DNA of 64,000 bases from Cylindrotheca closterium (lineage: Eukaryota > Bacillariophyta > Bacillariophyceae > Bacillariales > Bacillariaceae). The notes beneath the pieces are model-generated. The model was not told the DNA's origin, ran no database searches, and worked only from the letters and a program-made list of their open reading frames with translations. Where the stretch lies: NCBI GenBank assembly GCA_933822405.4, contig CAKOGP040000557.1, forward strand, positions 124,955 to 188,954, written 5' to 3'. Below, piece by piece: positions 32,585 to 43,980 of the stretch. The position numbers were made by a program, and so were the translations under genes. Numbering within the stretch: position 1 is the first letter of the stretch; each line of letters begins with the position of its first letter.

Positions 32585-33109
32585 TTAGTTCTCAGCTAAA
32601 GGACGTTCAAAGATAAGGACAACCTCATCGGTGCGGCTCTCCACATTGGATACTAGAGCTTCTACCACTTGTTCCCACGCCTTGGCATTCATGACATTGA
32701 ACATGGAGCATCCCCATGAGACACCTCCTCCGAAGCTGGCAACAGTTGCAATCACACCACCTCCACTGGGAAGACCCAAGGTCCATTGGGAAGTATATCT
32801 CAAAACATCACCAACCTTTTCGCCACCTTCTCCGTCCTTGGTGCAGACGGCCAAATTCTTTTGGGGTTCGACGTTGAGGCCAAAAGGAACTTGATATCTG
32901 ACTTCTACAATCTCCGATGGAACGTCCAAAATCGGATCAAATTTGAGGGAAGCCCTCATATTGGAGTCAGAAGGAGGCATGTCGACTTCAATTTCAAATT
33001 TAGCCATTTGTAAGAAGGAACTTTGAATGGCATGAGTATTCAATTGAGTGGTGGTGGGAGCAAAGGCAGATGCCAATGGAAGAAGGAATAGTGCTGTGAA
33101 TGATCTCAT
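32585..33109 (-). CDS. Plastid-targeted protein of unknown function
   Basis: A 174-aa single-exon protein. The N-terminus MRSFTALFLLPLASAFAPTT is a textbook diatom bipartite plastid presequence with the ASAFAP cleavage motif, so import through four membranes into the stroma is expected. The mature part, from about MAKFEIEVDMPP, is a compact ~135-residue domain with a VPFGLNVE segment and a KVGDVLRY segment, suggestive of a PDZ-like fold, but the similarity is only impressionistic. No catalytic motif is seen. The gene diverges from the plastid lumenal FKBP gene. Confidence 0.75.
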   Translation of the reverse strand: MRSFTALFLLPLASAFAPTTTQLNTHAIQSSFLQMAKFEIEVDMPPSDSNMRASLKFDPILDVPSEIVEVRYQVPFGLNVEPQKNLAVCTKDGEGGEKVGDVLRYTSQWTLGLPSGGGVIATVASFGGGVSWGCSMFNVMNAKAWEQVVEALVSNVESRTDEVVLIFERPLAEN

Positions 33110-33397
33110 TTTTATCGTGTGTAGCTGTCTCTTGAGAGTGGTTTGCTTTCTAACTGTGGATGGTTGTCTTCGCTGTCGTCGTGTTGTGCTGGTTTTTACT
33201 TCGGGTTTATTTTGCCACCATCATCACCACGTATCTTAGTTGGAGTCAATCAATTTGTGACGTCACAAGCGATCGGATCGCCATGTCAAATTGAATGACA
33301 ACTGTCATCGAAAACCGCTGAATGAATCCATCAATTTTAGTAGATTCAACGATTGAAAGCTTCGCATTACACGAAAAGACACACACAAAGGAACATA
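33110..33397. promoter_or_regulatory. Divergent promoter between two plastid-protein genes
   Basis: 288 bp separate the divergent starts of the ASAFAP protein (33109) and the FKBP (33398). Shared control of two plastid proteins is plausible, but no specific element was recognised. Confidence 0.35.
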
Positions 33398-34508
33398 ATG
33401 GTTCGACTTGGATCTCTAGTGGCTGCAAGTCTGTTATTGTCTCAAGATTCAGTAGTGGCATGGACGTTGGCATCGACGAAGGGTGTGTCAAGAACAACTT
33501 CAACTGCACTCCATGCTAGTCTTCAAGAGGACGATTTTGGACAATCCGAACCATCACGACGAGACTACTTGAAGCAATCTGCTGTATTCCTAGGTGTGGC
33601 TGCTTGGAGTGTTTTGGACCAACCTGCCGAAGCCCTCGTCAAAGGAGTGGCTCCTCCCCCTCCAAGAAAGGCTTCGGGGGACACCAAACCCAAGTGCACG
33701 AATGTGGAAGAATGCCAAGCAATGGCGGAAAAGAGAGAGCAAGAGTTGCGGGAAAAGGAAGAGCTAGGACCTCCACCAAAGGTTACACGCACGGGTATCA
33801 AGTACCGCGACGTGGAAGATGGGACTGGTGACGTCGAAGTGAAGGATGGCGATGATATCGAGATTTACTACAAGGTTTTGAAGCTTGGAAAACGAAGTTA
33901 CGATGGTATCAGTGGAGAGGGAACTGTCGTTTTCTCAAGGGGTGAGTATCGGTCATGGGATAGGATGATAAAATATGGAAGTTTGGCAACTGGCGAAAGG
34001 CTTACAACATTCATTGTTACATTTCTTAGGATACGGTTTGGAAGATGACGAAGACAAAGCAGGCGTCAAATCTTTCAAGACAACCGTTGGTGCATACTCT
34101 AACATTGCCGCATTGAATGAGGCCGTTATTGGAATGAAGGTTGGAGGACTGCGCCGATTTTCCATTGTGCCACAGAAGGGATGGGAAAAGCCAACAAAAG
34201 CTTGCGATGGCGGACCAGGTGGAGGTGGTAACGGTGGCGACATCCGGACGGACTATGTGGTACGATATATTGATGCATCTCGTGTTGTTCTTTGATATGT
34301 TTCGGAATTGGAAAGATGAAAGCTCACCACTGGTCTGCTTGCCATTGTCAACTTTCAGGTGGTTCCAACGGCAACAATGGTTGAACAAGAAGCTTGTTTT
34401 GATACTAGTAAGAAACCCTTCCCTGTATCATATGCTCAGCAACGGAGAATGGCACAACGATTTGACCAAAGTTTGATCATGGAAGTACAAGTTGTCAAGG
34501 TAGACTGA
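33398..34508 (+). CDS. Thylakoid-lumen FKBP-type peptidyl-prolyl isomerase with Tat signal
   Basis: Exons 33398-33941, 34030-34259 and 34359-34508 (introns 88 and 99 nt) join in frame to 307 aa. FKBPs catalyse cis-trans isomerisation at proline. The N-terminal SLVAASLLLSQDSVVAW is a signal peptide, then transit-like sequence. SRRDYLKQSAVFLGVAA (from ~53) is a twin-arginine thylakoid signal, ending before AEA at a likely lumenal cleavage site. The FKBP domain runs from KYRDVEDGTGDVEVKDGDDIEIYY through LNEAVIGMKVGGLRRFSIVP to the last strand. The third exon is needed to supply that strand (LIMEVQVVKVD); reading straight on past 34259 would end the protein early in a short unrelated tail. A proline-rich linker precedes the domain. 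Confidence 0.83.
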
Positions 34509-34629
34509 GCTTCAAATAAAGTTTACTCGAACTAGTCCAGATACGACTTCTTTAGTCTTTACTTTTTCATGAAATCATGACGAAAACATCAACCACTCAA
34601 AATTTCAAACCCCTTATACATATTGCACC

Positions 34630-35529
34630 ATGATGGAATCGTTAACTTCGAAATCACCCAATACAACCCAGCAGCATAAGTCCTGCCAAAAATGCGAGCA
34701 AAGCTTACCGCGTCACTTGTTTTCGAAAAAAGAATTCAGCAACGATACTTCAACTTGCCACCAATGTCGCCGAAATCAAACAGCCGAACGATGCAAACAA
34801 GCAGCAAAACCTCAGATTAAACTCGGAAGGAAGGCCGATTCTGGAATCATGAGGAGACCTAACAACTTTGGATACTGCGACTACTTGGATCAGGTCTTTT
34901 CATTGAAATGTTTTAGTGATTTAGTGACGCTCGGGGTATTCCAGAGTGCAAAAGACATTTCAGAGAGCATGGCCGCCATTCAAGCTGCCATCAAGCATGG
35001 GCTACCGGTATCTCCTAGTCAGAATGAAAAGAAGAAAAAGATCAAGTGTCTATGTATTGGGGATGGATCTACTCCCCGGACTGCAGTACTAGCCTGCTAT
35101 TGGAAGCAATGGAGCTGTGTTTCGATTGATCCTGCTCTGCATGAAGAATGGACAGGAGAGACACCAAAGGGAGTTCGAAACTTGATTGGATTTGGAGGCA
35201 CTCTGGAGGAGTTCATGTCATTACCTCCCGGCGAAGATGATTCTTCCTATGATCACTTGGTTCTATTATGTGTGCATTCACATGCTCGTCTCATGGGCCC
35301 CTGTTCCATCCAAAACATAAGGAACCGGTACCCTTCCATTCCCCATACGACATTGGTGAGCTTACCTTGCTGTCCCAAATTCCGATCTCACAGAGATGTT
35401 GGCCGGCCACCGGACATTTTCTATGATGATGACTGTGTTTTTCCTGCCTGCCGAAAAGTAGAAATCTGGAATTTTTCGAATGTTGCGGCGGCGGAATCAC
35501 CAATGGTGTGTCGTGAAATTGCAGCCTGA
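34630..35529 (+). CDS. Zinc-ribbon (Stc1-like) plus Rossmann-like protein, unknown function
   Basis: A 299-aa single-exon protein. Residues ~17-48 form a two-CxxC zinc ribbon: KSCQKCEQSLPRHLFSKKEF followed by CHQC. The CxxCxxxLPxxxFSK pattern resembles the Stc1 domain, known in fission yeast as a link between RNAi and histone methylation. The remainder has KCLCIGDGSTPRTAVLACYW followed by CVSIDPAL, which resembles SAM-binding motif I and the acidic end of strand 2 of Rossmann methyltransferases. No catalytic motif can be assigned. Similar proteins are, in my recollection, common in diatoms, but I cannot name a family. Confidence 0.6.
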   Translation: MMESLTSKSPNTTQQHKSCQKCEQSLPRHLFSKKEFSNDTSTCHQCRRNQTAERCKQAAKPQIKLGRKADSGIMRRPNNFGYCDYLDQVFSLKCFSDLVTLGVFQSAKDISESMAAIQAAIKHGLPVSPSQNEKKKKIKCLCIGDGSTPRTAVLACYWKQWSCVSIDPALHEEWTGETPKGVRNLIGFGGTLEEFMSLPPGEDDSSYDHLVLLCVHSHARLMGPCSIQNIRNRYPSIPHTTLVSLPCCPKFRSHRDVGRPPDIFYDDDCVFPACRKVEIWNFSNVAAAESPMVCREIAA

Positions 35530-36230
35530 AAGCGCTATTGGTTCGCGGTATCAGGAATGGCCTTTTTGATTTTTTCCCCCTGGGAGCTCAGCTTTGGTGC
35601 CGGCGAAAAGAAGCTATACCCGTTCATAAGCAGTGGTTTCCACCCAAAGAACAAATCTCTTGTCTGTTTTCTTGCATCAAGTATAGGATGATCCCTTTCG
35701 GAGACTTTGTCATCTTTCCAGACAATACTGGATACCTAGAAATCTTGCATTCCACTCAGTACGTATCGCTCTACTGGCAGTTGCTCGTCATTGGAGATAC
35801 CCAAGAGGCTCAAAGCTGCCCAAGGGCGGCACAAGAAGGATACAGACGAGTGTACTTGTACTTTTGGGACTAGCGATCAATTAAAAAGCGGCTGTAAAAG
35901 GCTCTTATCGAGAAGTTGTGAATTTTTGCAGTAAGGACTCTATATTTGACTTTTTCTTGTATTTGTCAGTATGATAGTATCTTCAACCTATACTCTTGCT
36001 TCAACTGTCGGCAAGGTTCGAAATGGATCCAATGCTGTGACATCATAGCGTAACGTAACGCGTGACAGGCATTTCATGTTTCAAATTCGGCGAAAACTCC
36101 AGTGTACATCGAATGTACGTATACTGTAGAACTGCACAGTACGGCGAAACGAAAACGGAACTCCCATTTTCATCATCATTCATTCGTTCTGATCATCCAT
36201 TATTCTGCCGAGTCAAGAATACATGGCAAT
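35530..36230. other. Intergenic region with one weak frame
   Basis: About 700 bp. A 111-codon plus-strand frame at 35538-35873 has no recognisable domain and starts right behind the preceding stop, so it may be 3' UTR or a continuation through an unseen splice. The rest shows nothing clear. Confidence 0.35.
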
Positions 36231-37373
36231 ATGATGGCTAGTGCTACAGAGGGATCGTCCAACGACCACACAGGAACTCCAACGCGTCAGCGCAAGGCTC
36301 CTCGACAAAATGCCCATACGAGCGTGCTAGGAATGGACGGAACTGACTTGCAAGTCCCGCCAACAGGTGCCGCCATCATGAATGGCAATAGAGGCACTCC
36401 CAAACGAAAAGAAGCACCGACGAATGCGTCAATGAATGTCGAACAAGGGGAAGCTTCGGCGCACAATAGTATCAGCAGCAACAACAGCCTTGGCAACAGC
36501 AATCGAGAGGATCCAATGATCTCAGGACTCGGAGCATTACCAGACTCTCGAACCAGTTGGTGGGGAAAGGTTTGGGGAGGAAGTTACAATCAAATTGCTC
36601 CACAGCAGCCGACTGGTGCGGATGCTACTCGCTATGCAGCCGATTCGCTGATGCGAGCCGAAAACGGATTCGATTTCATCGGTGGAGCACCCACGGTAGA
36701 AGACCAACTCCGACAAGACTGTCAATTCTTTTACCAAGGGTTCGACGATCAACCCTCGCCACATCAAAGAACGAGGTTTCGACCCTTTTCTTCTCCTCGA
36801 AACGCGTCAATGAGGAGCAATAGCCGGGCGGGGGCTTTGTTCTATGCTAAATATGAACGATTGAATCAAGAATTGAAAGATTACGATCAACACGACTTGG
36901 CGTTGGAAGTAGAGGGTGGGCCCGTCCACCCGGTACATATGCGACTCAATTCTGACACCTCCATCAATGTCTTGGATGTGCAACATTCTTGTCTATTCTA
37001 TGAGCAAGATGGAAAACTATTGATGAAATTACCGAGAGATCAGATGCGATTGATGATGGACCACGATTTGGAGCCTGGCATTGTGTCCGTAGAGCAGTGG
37101 AGAAAGGCCGAAGACCAATACCAGGGTCTGACTGCGATATCGCAGATGGAAATGACACCTCCGCTCAAGTATGTACTAACAGTCCCAGATGATCTGTATC
37201 GACGAGTTGTTTCCGAGATGAGCTATCGATTGATGCCACCTTGTTGGGGTTTCTTCAAGTGTTGTCACTATCATGATGATACTGACCACGCCGACATTCG
37301 ATTAGCCTTGCTCATACTGGCTATCACGTTCACTCTAATTTTTGGTTTTACGATAGAGTGGCGAACGACATGA
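36231..37373 (+). CDS. Uncharacterised C-terminally anchored membrane protein
   Basis: A 380-aa protein with no family I recognise. The start at 36231 (MMASATEGSS) is preferred over an in-frame ATG at 36102, whose extra residues look like translated UTR. The N-terminal ~120 residues are Asn/Ser/Thr-rich and probably disordered. A more ordered region (~120-350) includes SWWGKVWGGSYNQ and repeated acidic/basic helices. The end carries a Cys/His cluster (CWGFFKCCHYHDD) and one hydrophobic helix (ALLILAITFTLIFGF) only a few residues from the stop. That is the layout of a tail-anchored protein facing the cytosol. Confidence 0.6.
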   Translation: MMASATEGSSNDHTGTPTRQRKAPRQNAHTSVLGMDGTDLQVPPTGAAIMNGNRGTPKRKEAPTNASMNVEQGEASAHNSISSNNSLGNSNREDPMISGLGALPDSRTSWWGKVWGGSYNQIAPQQPTGADATRYAADSLMRAENGFDFIGGAPTVEDQLRQDCQFFYQGFDDQPSPHQRTRFRPFSSPRNASMRSNSRAGALFYAKYERLNQELKDYDQHDLALEVEGGPVHPVHMRLNSDTSINVLDVQHSCLFYEQDGKLLMKLPRDQMRLMMDHDLEPGIVSVEQWRKAEDQYQGLTAISQMEMTPPLKYVLTVPDDLYRRVVSEMSYRLMPPCWGFFKCCHYHDDTDHADIRLALLILAITFTLIFGFTIEWRTT

Positions 37374-38076
37374 ACAGAATAGAACGGAACGGAACGGCAT
37401 GGGGCGGATGCATATCAATCAAACACAAGGCGGAAATGGAGGTGATGAGGAAGTATCACATTGGTGATGTGAAATCAAATGGCATTCTGTTAAGATCATG
37501 GAGATAACTAGGAGTTGGTAATGCCTTAGTGTCGCGATTTTTTCCCTCTTTTGTGGCTGACACGTGAGGGATGTGTTATAGAGGGCAAACGATGACATGA
37601 TAGGTGGCTGCATGCGAAACCAGGTTGTCAATGAGAAAAGAGTGTAGTCATTGCGCTATGTATTGTAATGTAACTGTAGAAATGAAAATGAATGCTAGCA
37701 GCAACGTAAAGTTTCCACTATAACTGCAATGTGAATGTAGCTGTATTCTAGATTCAAATAAACAAGATATGTATAGTAGCATCTCACTGTATCATTGGCT
37801 TCTCGTGTCATTGTTCTGGCACGTGGCACTTCAAGAAGGCTTTGTTTAGCTCCATTTTCAACTTTCGCGCCAAACCAAATCTTGTTGAGCCAGCAGGCTG
37901 GAGAAACAACAACTCCATCTCAATGCATTTTCCGCACCGCTAATGTACCGAACGGCCTGACTGATACCATAGTATAGTAGACACGACATTCTCAACCTCC
38001 CATCACCACCAAAGACCCAGCATTCAAACGTCACGTTCAATCGAATTTAACCACTCCCACACACAACGCAACAACA
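37374..38076. other. Intergenic region, no feature seen
   Basis: About 700 bp upstream of the PSF2 gene. Short open frames on both strands lack protein character. No repeat or RNA gene is recognised. Confidence 0.4.
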
Positions 38077-38757
38077 ATGGCAAGCCGAAAGTTTAATTTG
38101 TGTCACGAAGCTTCCTTCTGTGCTGAGAATACACCAGTGACAGTCGTCCCATCCTTTTCCTACAAATCTACGCTTCCGCTGATGTCCTCACAACGACAGA
38201 GCTCTGTCGGTCCCTTTGTGGCCGGTATGCCCATGGAAGTTCCTCTGTGGATAGCCAAAGTCTTGCAGCAACGAAAGCTTGCTCAAATCCAAATTCCTGA
38301 TTGGCTGAGCCCTGAAAGTTTGACAGCAACCTTGACCGAAGAACGTCAAGAAAACATGTTGACCGATACGCTTCCCTTTTATTACTTTGAAATTGCTCGA
38401 TCCTTGCAATGGGCCATGGACTCCAAGTCGACCATGATTGTGCTTCAGGATTTGGCCAATGTGCGAACGGACAAAATTCGATCGCATTTTCACGAAATGA
38501 GCAAGGGAGACTTGGAAAAAAACGAGGGGGAGCTGCCTGAAATTACTATTACCGGAATTTGCAGCATCGAATTGAATACAGTGGGACCGTTTTTGCAACG
38601 TGCCTTTTCGGATTATGGGTACTTGACAAAATCACAAAAGCAAGCTGCGGGTGGTGATTTTGAAGGAGAGGGAAATACGCAGGGATCCGAGGGATTCAAA
38701 CGACCATCCAGCTTGGGCTCAAGGCTTCTTAAACTTCGCAAGAAGGCCCTTTCCTAA
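38077..38757 (+). CDS. PSF2: GINS complex subunit PSF2
   Basis: A 226-aa single-exon protein. GINS (SLD5, PSF1, PSF2, PSF3) joins MCM2-7 and CDC45 to form the CMG replicative helicase. The N-terminal B-domain has AENTPVTVVPSFS and VGPFVAGMPMEVPLWIAKVL. It is followed by IQIPDWLSPESL, LPFYYFEIARSL and VRTDKIRSHF, in the order found in PSF2. The end ICSIELNTVGPFLQRAF matches the PSF2 tail (LMEIN...FL..AL in animals). A ~25-residue insert (YKSTLPLMSSQRQSS) lies in the first strand-loop. PSF2 is preferred over PSF3 on the VPLWLA and R..K spacing. Confidence 0.85.
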   Translation: MASRKFNLCHEASFCAENTPVTVVPSFSYKSTLPLMSSQRQSSVGPFVAGMPMEVPLWIAKVLQQRKLAQIQIPDWLSPESLTATLTEERQENMLTDTLPFYYFEIARSLQWAMDSKSTMIVLQDLANVRTDKIRSHFHEMSKGDLEKNEGELPEITITGICSIELNTVGPFLQRAFSDYGYLTKSQKQAAGGDFEGEGNTQGSEGFKRPSSLGSRLLKLRKKALS

Positions 38758-38814
38758 TCTATTGCTATTTTTAAAATCAACTAGTGAAAAACTTTGTGCT
38801 TGCAAGCTGTGAAT

Positions 38815-41213
38815 TTAGAAGTTAAATCGGAATCCATCCATTGCAAACCCAACAGGAACTGCTTTGCCTCTCTTGTCTGTGATTGATCCCTGATTATTAT
38901 CCGTATGCCCTTTCGAGATACTGAGATAACGTTGGGAGAAGTGAGTCAGCAAGACTCGGGACGCTTCGATCTGGGAAGCAACAGAAATGGCTTCCGAAAC
39001 GGTGGAGTGTTTCTTCTTTTGAGCCTGATCTTGATCCGTATCCTCAAAGGTAGCTTCGTGAATCAACAAGAGCTCTTCGTGGAGAGGGATCTGTCGGTGA
39101 CAAGTAGAGATCAGGGAGGAGCATGGTCGAGTGTCACCCGAAAAGCACAACCAAGAAGCCGAGACTTGCAATCGCAACAACAGTCCGTAGGAGGGACAGC
39201 AATTGTGATACACCTTGATATTCTGAAAGTAGGACCAAGGTCCTGGTGGTGGAGATGGGCCAAGATGCAATAGTGGTACAAATAGTTGCTTGTGACATAC
39301 ATTCAAAGTCTGCTTTCCATACTTGCAACCCAACAGGACATCCAAGTATTGCAATACCTTGGGAGGTGCCATGACCCAGGGAATATTTTGTCTTGTTACA
39401 AGTCGACGTCGCTTTGCATCATCGCTGATGCGATCATGAGAAATCTCTTCAGTGTTTGCAGAGAAAATGGCGCGAACAAGACTTGGCAGACCTCCATAGC
39501 TGCAAATAAAAAGGCACTCTTGAGGAATATGATTCTCACTTGCGTTCAATCTTACAATGATACAAATTTCACTTACTGGTCTAGATGCGCATGAGATATC
39601 CAGATACCTCGCAGGTTCCTTCTCCAATCCAGGTCACTGCACGTACGGTTGAGCACCGTTGGTACTCCTTCTCCGCAGTCCAACAAGAAAATATCTGGTT
39701 GTGAGTTTTCTTCGCCGATTGTACGAGGTACTACAAGTGCATACCCAGCAGCCCCTCGAATGGCAGAGGGCGATGCACACCCAGTACCCAAGACTACTAG
39801 CTGTGGTAGGTCGGAGGAAATCAGATTTGTTTGATTCTGGGTATCTTTGAACTTTCCATTTGTGCTGCCTTGCGTTTCATCTTCTAGGTCGATTTCGTTT
39901 TCGTCTACCTTGTCGGTATCTTTGTCATCGTCTAAGGTGATTTCGTTTTCATCCTTCTCACTGTCTTCGTCATCTAATTCAATTTCGTTTTCATCCTCGT
40001 TACACCTGCCTGAGTTCTCGATTGAACTCGTCTCCTGAGCCACAAAGGATCGAAGAGAAGCCACAGTGGTCGACCATTCGTCACTGATCTGGCGGTTCCA
40101 AATATCGAGTCGACGATCCAAGACAATGAACTTGGTATTACCGTTCTCTTCTGTCTCTTTCTCAAAGAGAATGGAAGTACACGACTTCAAGATATGGCGA
40201 TTGCAATCCAGAGTCATTGAAAATGGCATTTTCTCGGGTTCCATCATTTCTCCACCAGACTCTATTACCGGAGGAAAGTTTGACGGCATCTGACTTGAAA
40301 AGTGATGATGTAACTGCTGCGACCGAATAAGCAATCCATTATCCAAAGTGGTGGATGGTAGCGTCAAGAAAACAGCGATATTCTCTTGAGCAAGCAAAGT
40401 AGCTGTTTCATGATTTTGCTTTGGTTCCAATGCAACAATGTGATCAACCCTCGTCCGCACACCAGAATCCAACAGTGGTAATTGGCTGTCTCTCATATCT
40501 TCAACTTCCCCTTGGATGTTGTCAACGCCAGGAGGAAAGACAGCAAACGTGTACTCTCTGGGAGTTTTGGACGTGCTTCTATCACCGTCACTGCCCTCAT
40601 CGCTTTCGCTCTCACTCTCACAATCTGCATCACAACCACTGAAACTCTCGCTATCATGACTAGCAAAATTAGCTGCCTTGAAGCAACGGAGTGTGTAGAG
40701 GTATACAATCTTCCCTGGATCTAATGTACCCCTGGCGTGGACTTGGATGTACATGTCCGAGTACACCTTCCACCATTGTCGTTCTTTGGGTACGTGGCAT
40801 GTTTGAATATTCAAATGTCGATTCTTTCCGAGCATGATACCTGCGAGTGCTTCCACATCAAGCTGGTCACTGGAAACGATATGCAACGAGGCTGAACCAC
40901 TGGAAAGAAGAGCCAACAAGAGGGCAGACAATCCGTCCGAACATTCCAAAGAAGAAATGAACACTGCCTTTGTTGGAGCAAGCTTCAGGCGTTGGTCAGC
41001 ACAAAGGCGGGCTGTAGCATCCCCAAGACCAGCTATTGCATAGCGTGCGAGAGGAGAGTTCATTCTCATTTCTTCTCTTATCCATTCATATTGCTCATGA
41101 GATGGGTCCGAGTTCAATTTTTGGGGTCTCTTCCAAACCGAAAGAAACAATGTGGGTCCAGTGAATTCAGATCCATCGGACAACACGTCTAGTGTATAAC
41201 AAATTTTGCTCAT
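38815..41213 (-). CDS. Long-form tRNase Z (ELAC2/RNase Z-L)
   Basis: Exons 41213-39577 and 39499-38815 (intron 77 nt) join in frame to 773 aa. Long tRNase Z is the zinc endonuclease that removes the 3' trailer from tRNA precursors. The N-terminal half is the degenerate pseudo-catalytic lobe. A strongly acidic insert with repeated DENEI.LDD units (about residues 400-450) separates the lobes. The catalytic lobe begins QLVVLGTGCASPSA with FLLDCGEG. The zinc motif SHAHLDH has its last histidine completed by the intron junction. Further ELAC2 marks are WLCFSGDTRPC (~665), LLIHEATFED, HSTVSEAI and LLTHFSQRY. No clear transit peptide is seen, so nuclear or cytosolic location is likely. It diverges from the eIF2B-gamma gene. 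Confidence 0.92.
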
Positions 41214-41492
41214 TGCTGTGCTCCTGCATCACGGAAACTTTAGCCTAGTGCAACGAACTACCAAAGGATATCAACGTTGATTTGTAGACCGAAGGATCAA
41301 GGACAAGGATGTTGAAAAAATGAAGAGGAGTCGTCTGTCCGTTGTGACACAGAAACATGGACCCAATTTCAATTCACAAACCTCAACAACCAAACCGCAG
41401 TAGGATCCACATAACAAGCTTCGAAACAACACTAGAGGCTTCCCTAATCCAACTCTGATAGTTTTCAGACCCTAGCAGAAAACTCACCCAAA

Positions 41493-43030
41493 ATGAAAGC
41501 GAAAAATTCATCGTCTGGAGGCAACGCACAGTCCTTCTTCAATACGCATCCCCGAGTTTGCGGAGTGATATTGGCAGGAACCAAAGGAAGCCGTCTCTAC
41601 CCGATGACTTCTGCTGATATGCCAAAGCATTTGCTACCAGTGGCTGGATTTCCCTCCATTCTGCGTCTGATTCAGAGTTTGAGTAATTTCCCTGAATTGG
41701 TCGTTGCTGTCAGCCATCAAGACAACCTTACATTGGATACTCTTGTCAAAGAAGCCTGCACGTTGAAGGACAACACGGAAGATGTATGGAATCTCGAGTA
41801 CAAAGCAACGGAACAAAAGATCACACTAGTAAAGCTGTCAGAGGACTGCTTTGCTTCGGCAGATGCCTTGCGGCAGGTGGAAGCAAAAAATATTGTACAC
41901 CCAAAGACAAGAGTTGTTGTAATTCCAGGAGATTTGGTGATCCTAAAGCGTGACCTCAACTTGGATGCTATCATTCGACCTAGTAGTGACTCGGCTTGTA
42001 CAACACTGTTGGTAGATGTCGGAGAAGTAGATGAACATGGAGTTCCTTTGAAGGAATCAGCAAAGGTACGCAATCAATGTTACGTAGTGGCTTGAGATGC
42101 ATTGAACAACCAACCTCTAAGCTTGCTCCATTCTCATGAAAACAGGCAAAGAAAGGAGGACTGGGACGCGAAGAAGAAGATATCGAATATATTGGACTAT
42201 CGTATCCTAAAGTCAAGACCAGTAGCTTGTCCCCGCCTGTCTTGCCTCGAATTGTTTTGAAGGAATCAAAGCTTGAAGTCGAAGCGGACGAAGACATGAC
42301 TGGATCCACGGCAAAGTTGGACATCCCAAAACCGCGTGTGCATAAAGGAAAGCTGGTTATCCGTACCGAATGGAGCGACGCCCACGTCTACTCATTAGCT
42401 CCATGGGTGCGAGAGCTTCTCGTTGAACGAAAGAGCATTTCATCAATCCAGGCTGGTTTGCTTCCGCTCCTCGTATCTCGGCAATTTCGCGGCAGGAAGG
42501 CTACTTTTGGATCAAGTCTACCCGATGAGAATGACGAAAACAAGGACAAACAGAATTCCGAAGCATTCAGTGAAAAACCATACTCAGTATCCGCTTTGGT
42601 GCTAGAACCCAAGACGGTCATGCGGATAGACAACATCCCAGCCTATATTTTTGCATGTAAGGAAACCGTGGCCAATGGATCTGAACTTCCAATGCCCACA
42701 GACTCCAGATGGAACGGAAAATTCTTATCTCTTGTTCTGAAGGAATCCAAACTAGGAGCCAAGGTCAACATGAAATCAAGTATTGTTGGCACCAAATGTC
42801 AGGTTGGGAGCAAATGTCGACTGAACAATGTTATCATCATGGACAATGTAGTCATTGGTGAAAACTGTTCATTGCAAAACACTATACTAGGATCTGGTGC
42901 CGTTCTAGGCAACAACTGTAGTTTGAATGACTGCCAAGTGGGTTCTGGCATGAACCTGCCAGCTGGTACCAAAGAGAAGGGAGAGTCTTTCATGGTTGGT
43001 GCTGACTTGGGTGTTGGTGATATGCTTTAA
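41493..43030 (+). CDS. EIF2B3: Translation initiation factor eIF2B gamma subunit
   Basis: Exons 41493-42065 and 42146-43030 (intron 80 nt) join in frame to 485 aa. eIF2B is the guanine-nucleotide exchange factor for eIF2; the gamma subunit pairs with catalytic epsilon. The N-terminal nucleotidyltransferase-like domain begins GVILAGTKGSRLYPMTSADMP and continues KHLLPVAGFP. VVVIPGDLV lies in the second half of the fold. A poorly conserved linker precedes a left-handed beta-helix of hexapeptide repeats near the end (SSIVGTKCQVGSKCRLNN, IMDNVVIGENC). The length fits the gamma subunit, and the W2/HEAT domain of epsilon is absent. Confidence 0.88.
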
Positions 43031-43266
43031 AAAAACTCATTTATTCAATTGTCTACTCGGATGCGTTTGTTGTAGGTTCTAAAGCAACCGAATCCTCATA
43101 GAATTACCAACGACTTCGAAAGTTGCAACTTGTGCACCATCATGGAGAATTCCAACGATTGAGGATTTCATTGCAGTTCAGAGATGTTACGTTGCGACAA
43201 AACTAAATAGCTTCTTATAAGTTACATTGGTTACTGCTGCGACAAAGACGACACCGTAACTCTAGC

Positions 43267-43980
43267 TTAGTTCCACCATCCCTTTCCTCCAGTACGGAAG
43301 TCATCCTCTGTCCAAGGGGAGAACATGATCTTGCCGTCTTCAGCAGTGTCACAGTGGGCAAGGGCAAGTGGAAGAGGAGCAGGCCCACGGACGACGGCAC
43401 CGGTGGGGGCATATTGAGATCCGTGGCATGGGCACATGAACTTGTTTTGGGCAGCAGACCATGGGACAACACATCCCAAGTGTGTGCAGACGGCGTTCAG
43501 ACCGTAAGATTCAAGGGTCTTGTCCTCCTTGACAATAAGGTAGCTGGAATGAAAAGAGAAATTTCATCAGAATTGATACGTCGCAATATCACTACAGAAA
43601 CCTTTACCAGAGAAAACTCACGTGGCATCTCCCTTCAAGCCTTGGGCAAGAGATCTGTCTCCAGCAGGCTTGGATTCAAGGTATGATTGTGCAAAAAGAT
43701 CGTCACCAAGGGCATCCTTGGCTGGGATTCCACCGCTACCACCTCCGGAACCCGGGGGGACGAAGAAGGCGATGTATGGGACACCGATGGCTCCAACTGT
43801 AAGAGCTCCGGATCCAACCAAGATGAGGTTCATCAAGAAACGACGTTCTTCATCAATGTACAATTCCTCGGCGGCAGCCATGTTGGTGGAAACGACAGCG
43901 CGGGCACCATTGTTGGAAGGTGCGAATGCACTGGTGCAGCCAAGTGCCAAAAGGGTAGAAACTAGGGACAAAAGCTTCAT
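43267..43980 (-). CDS. PETC: Cytochrome b6f Rieske iron-sulfur protein
   Basis: Exons 43980-43622 and 43543-43267 (intron 78 nt) join in frame to 211 aa. PetC carries electrons from plastoquinol to cytochrome f in the thylakoid b6f complex. The presequence [21 protein letters not shown] has the diatom AFAP cleavage site; the ATG at 43980 is chosen because it opens this signal, although the frame extends to 44061. One membrane helix ([25 protein letters not shown]) is followed by a Gly-rich hinge ([13 protein letters not shown]). The 2Fe-2S ligands are in CTHLGC and CPCHGSQY. The protein ends GKGWWN. The domains are complete and the length is normal for a nuclear-encoded algal PetC. Confidence 0.95.
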
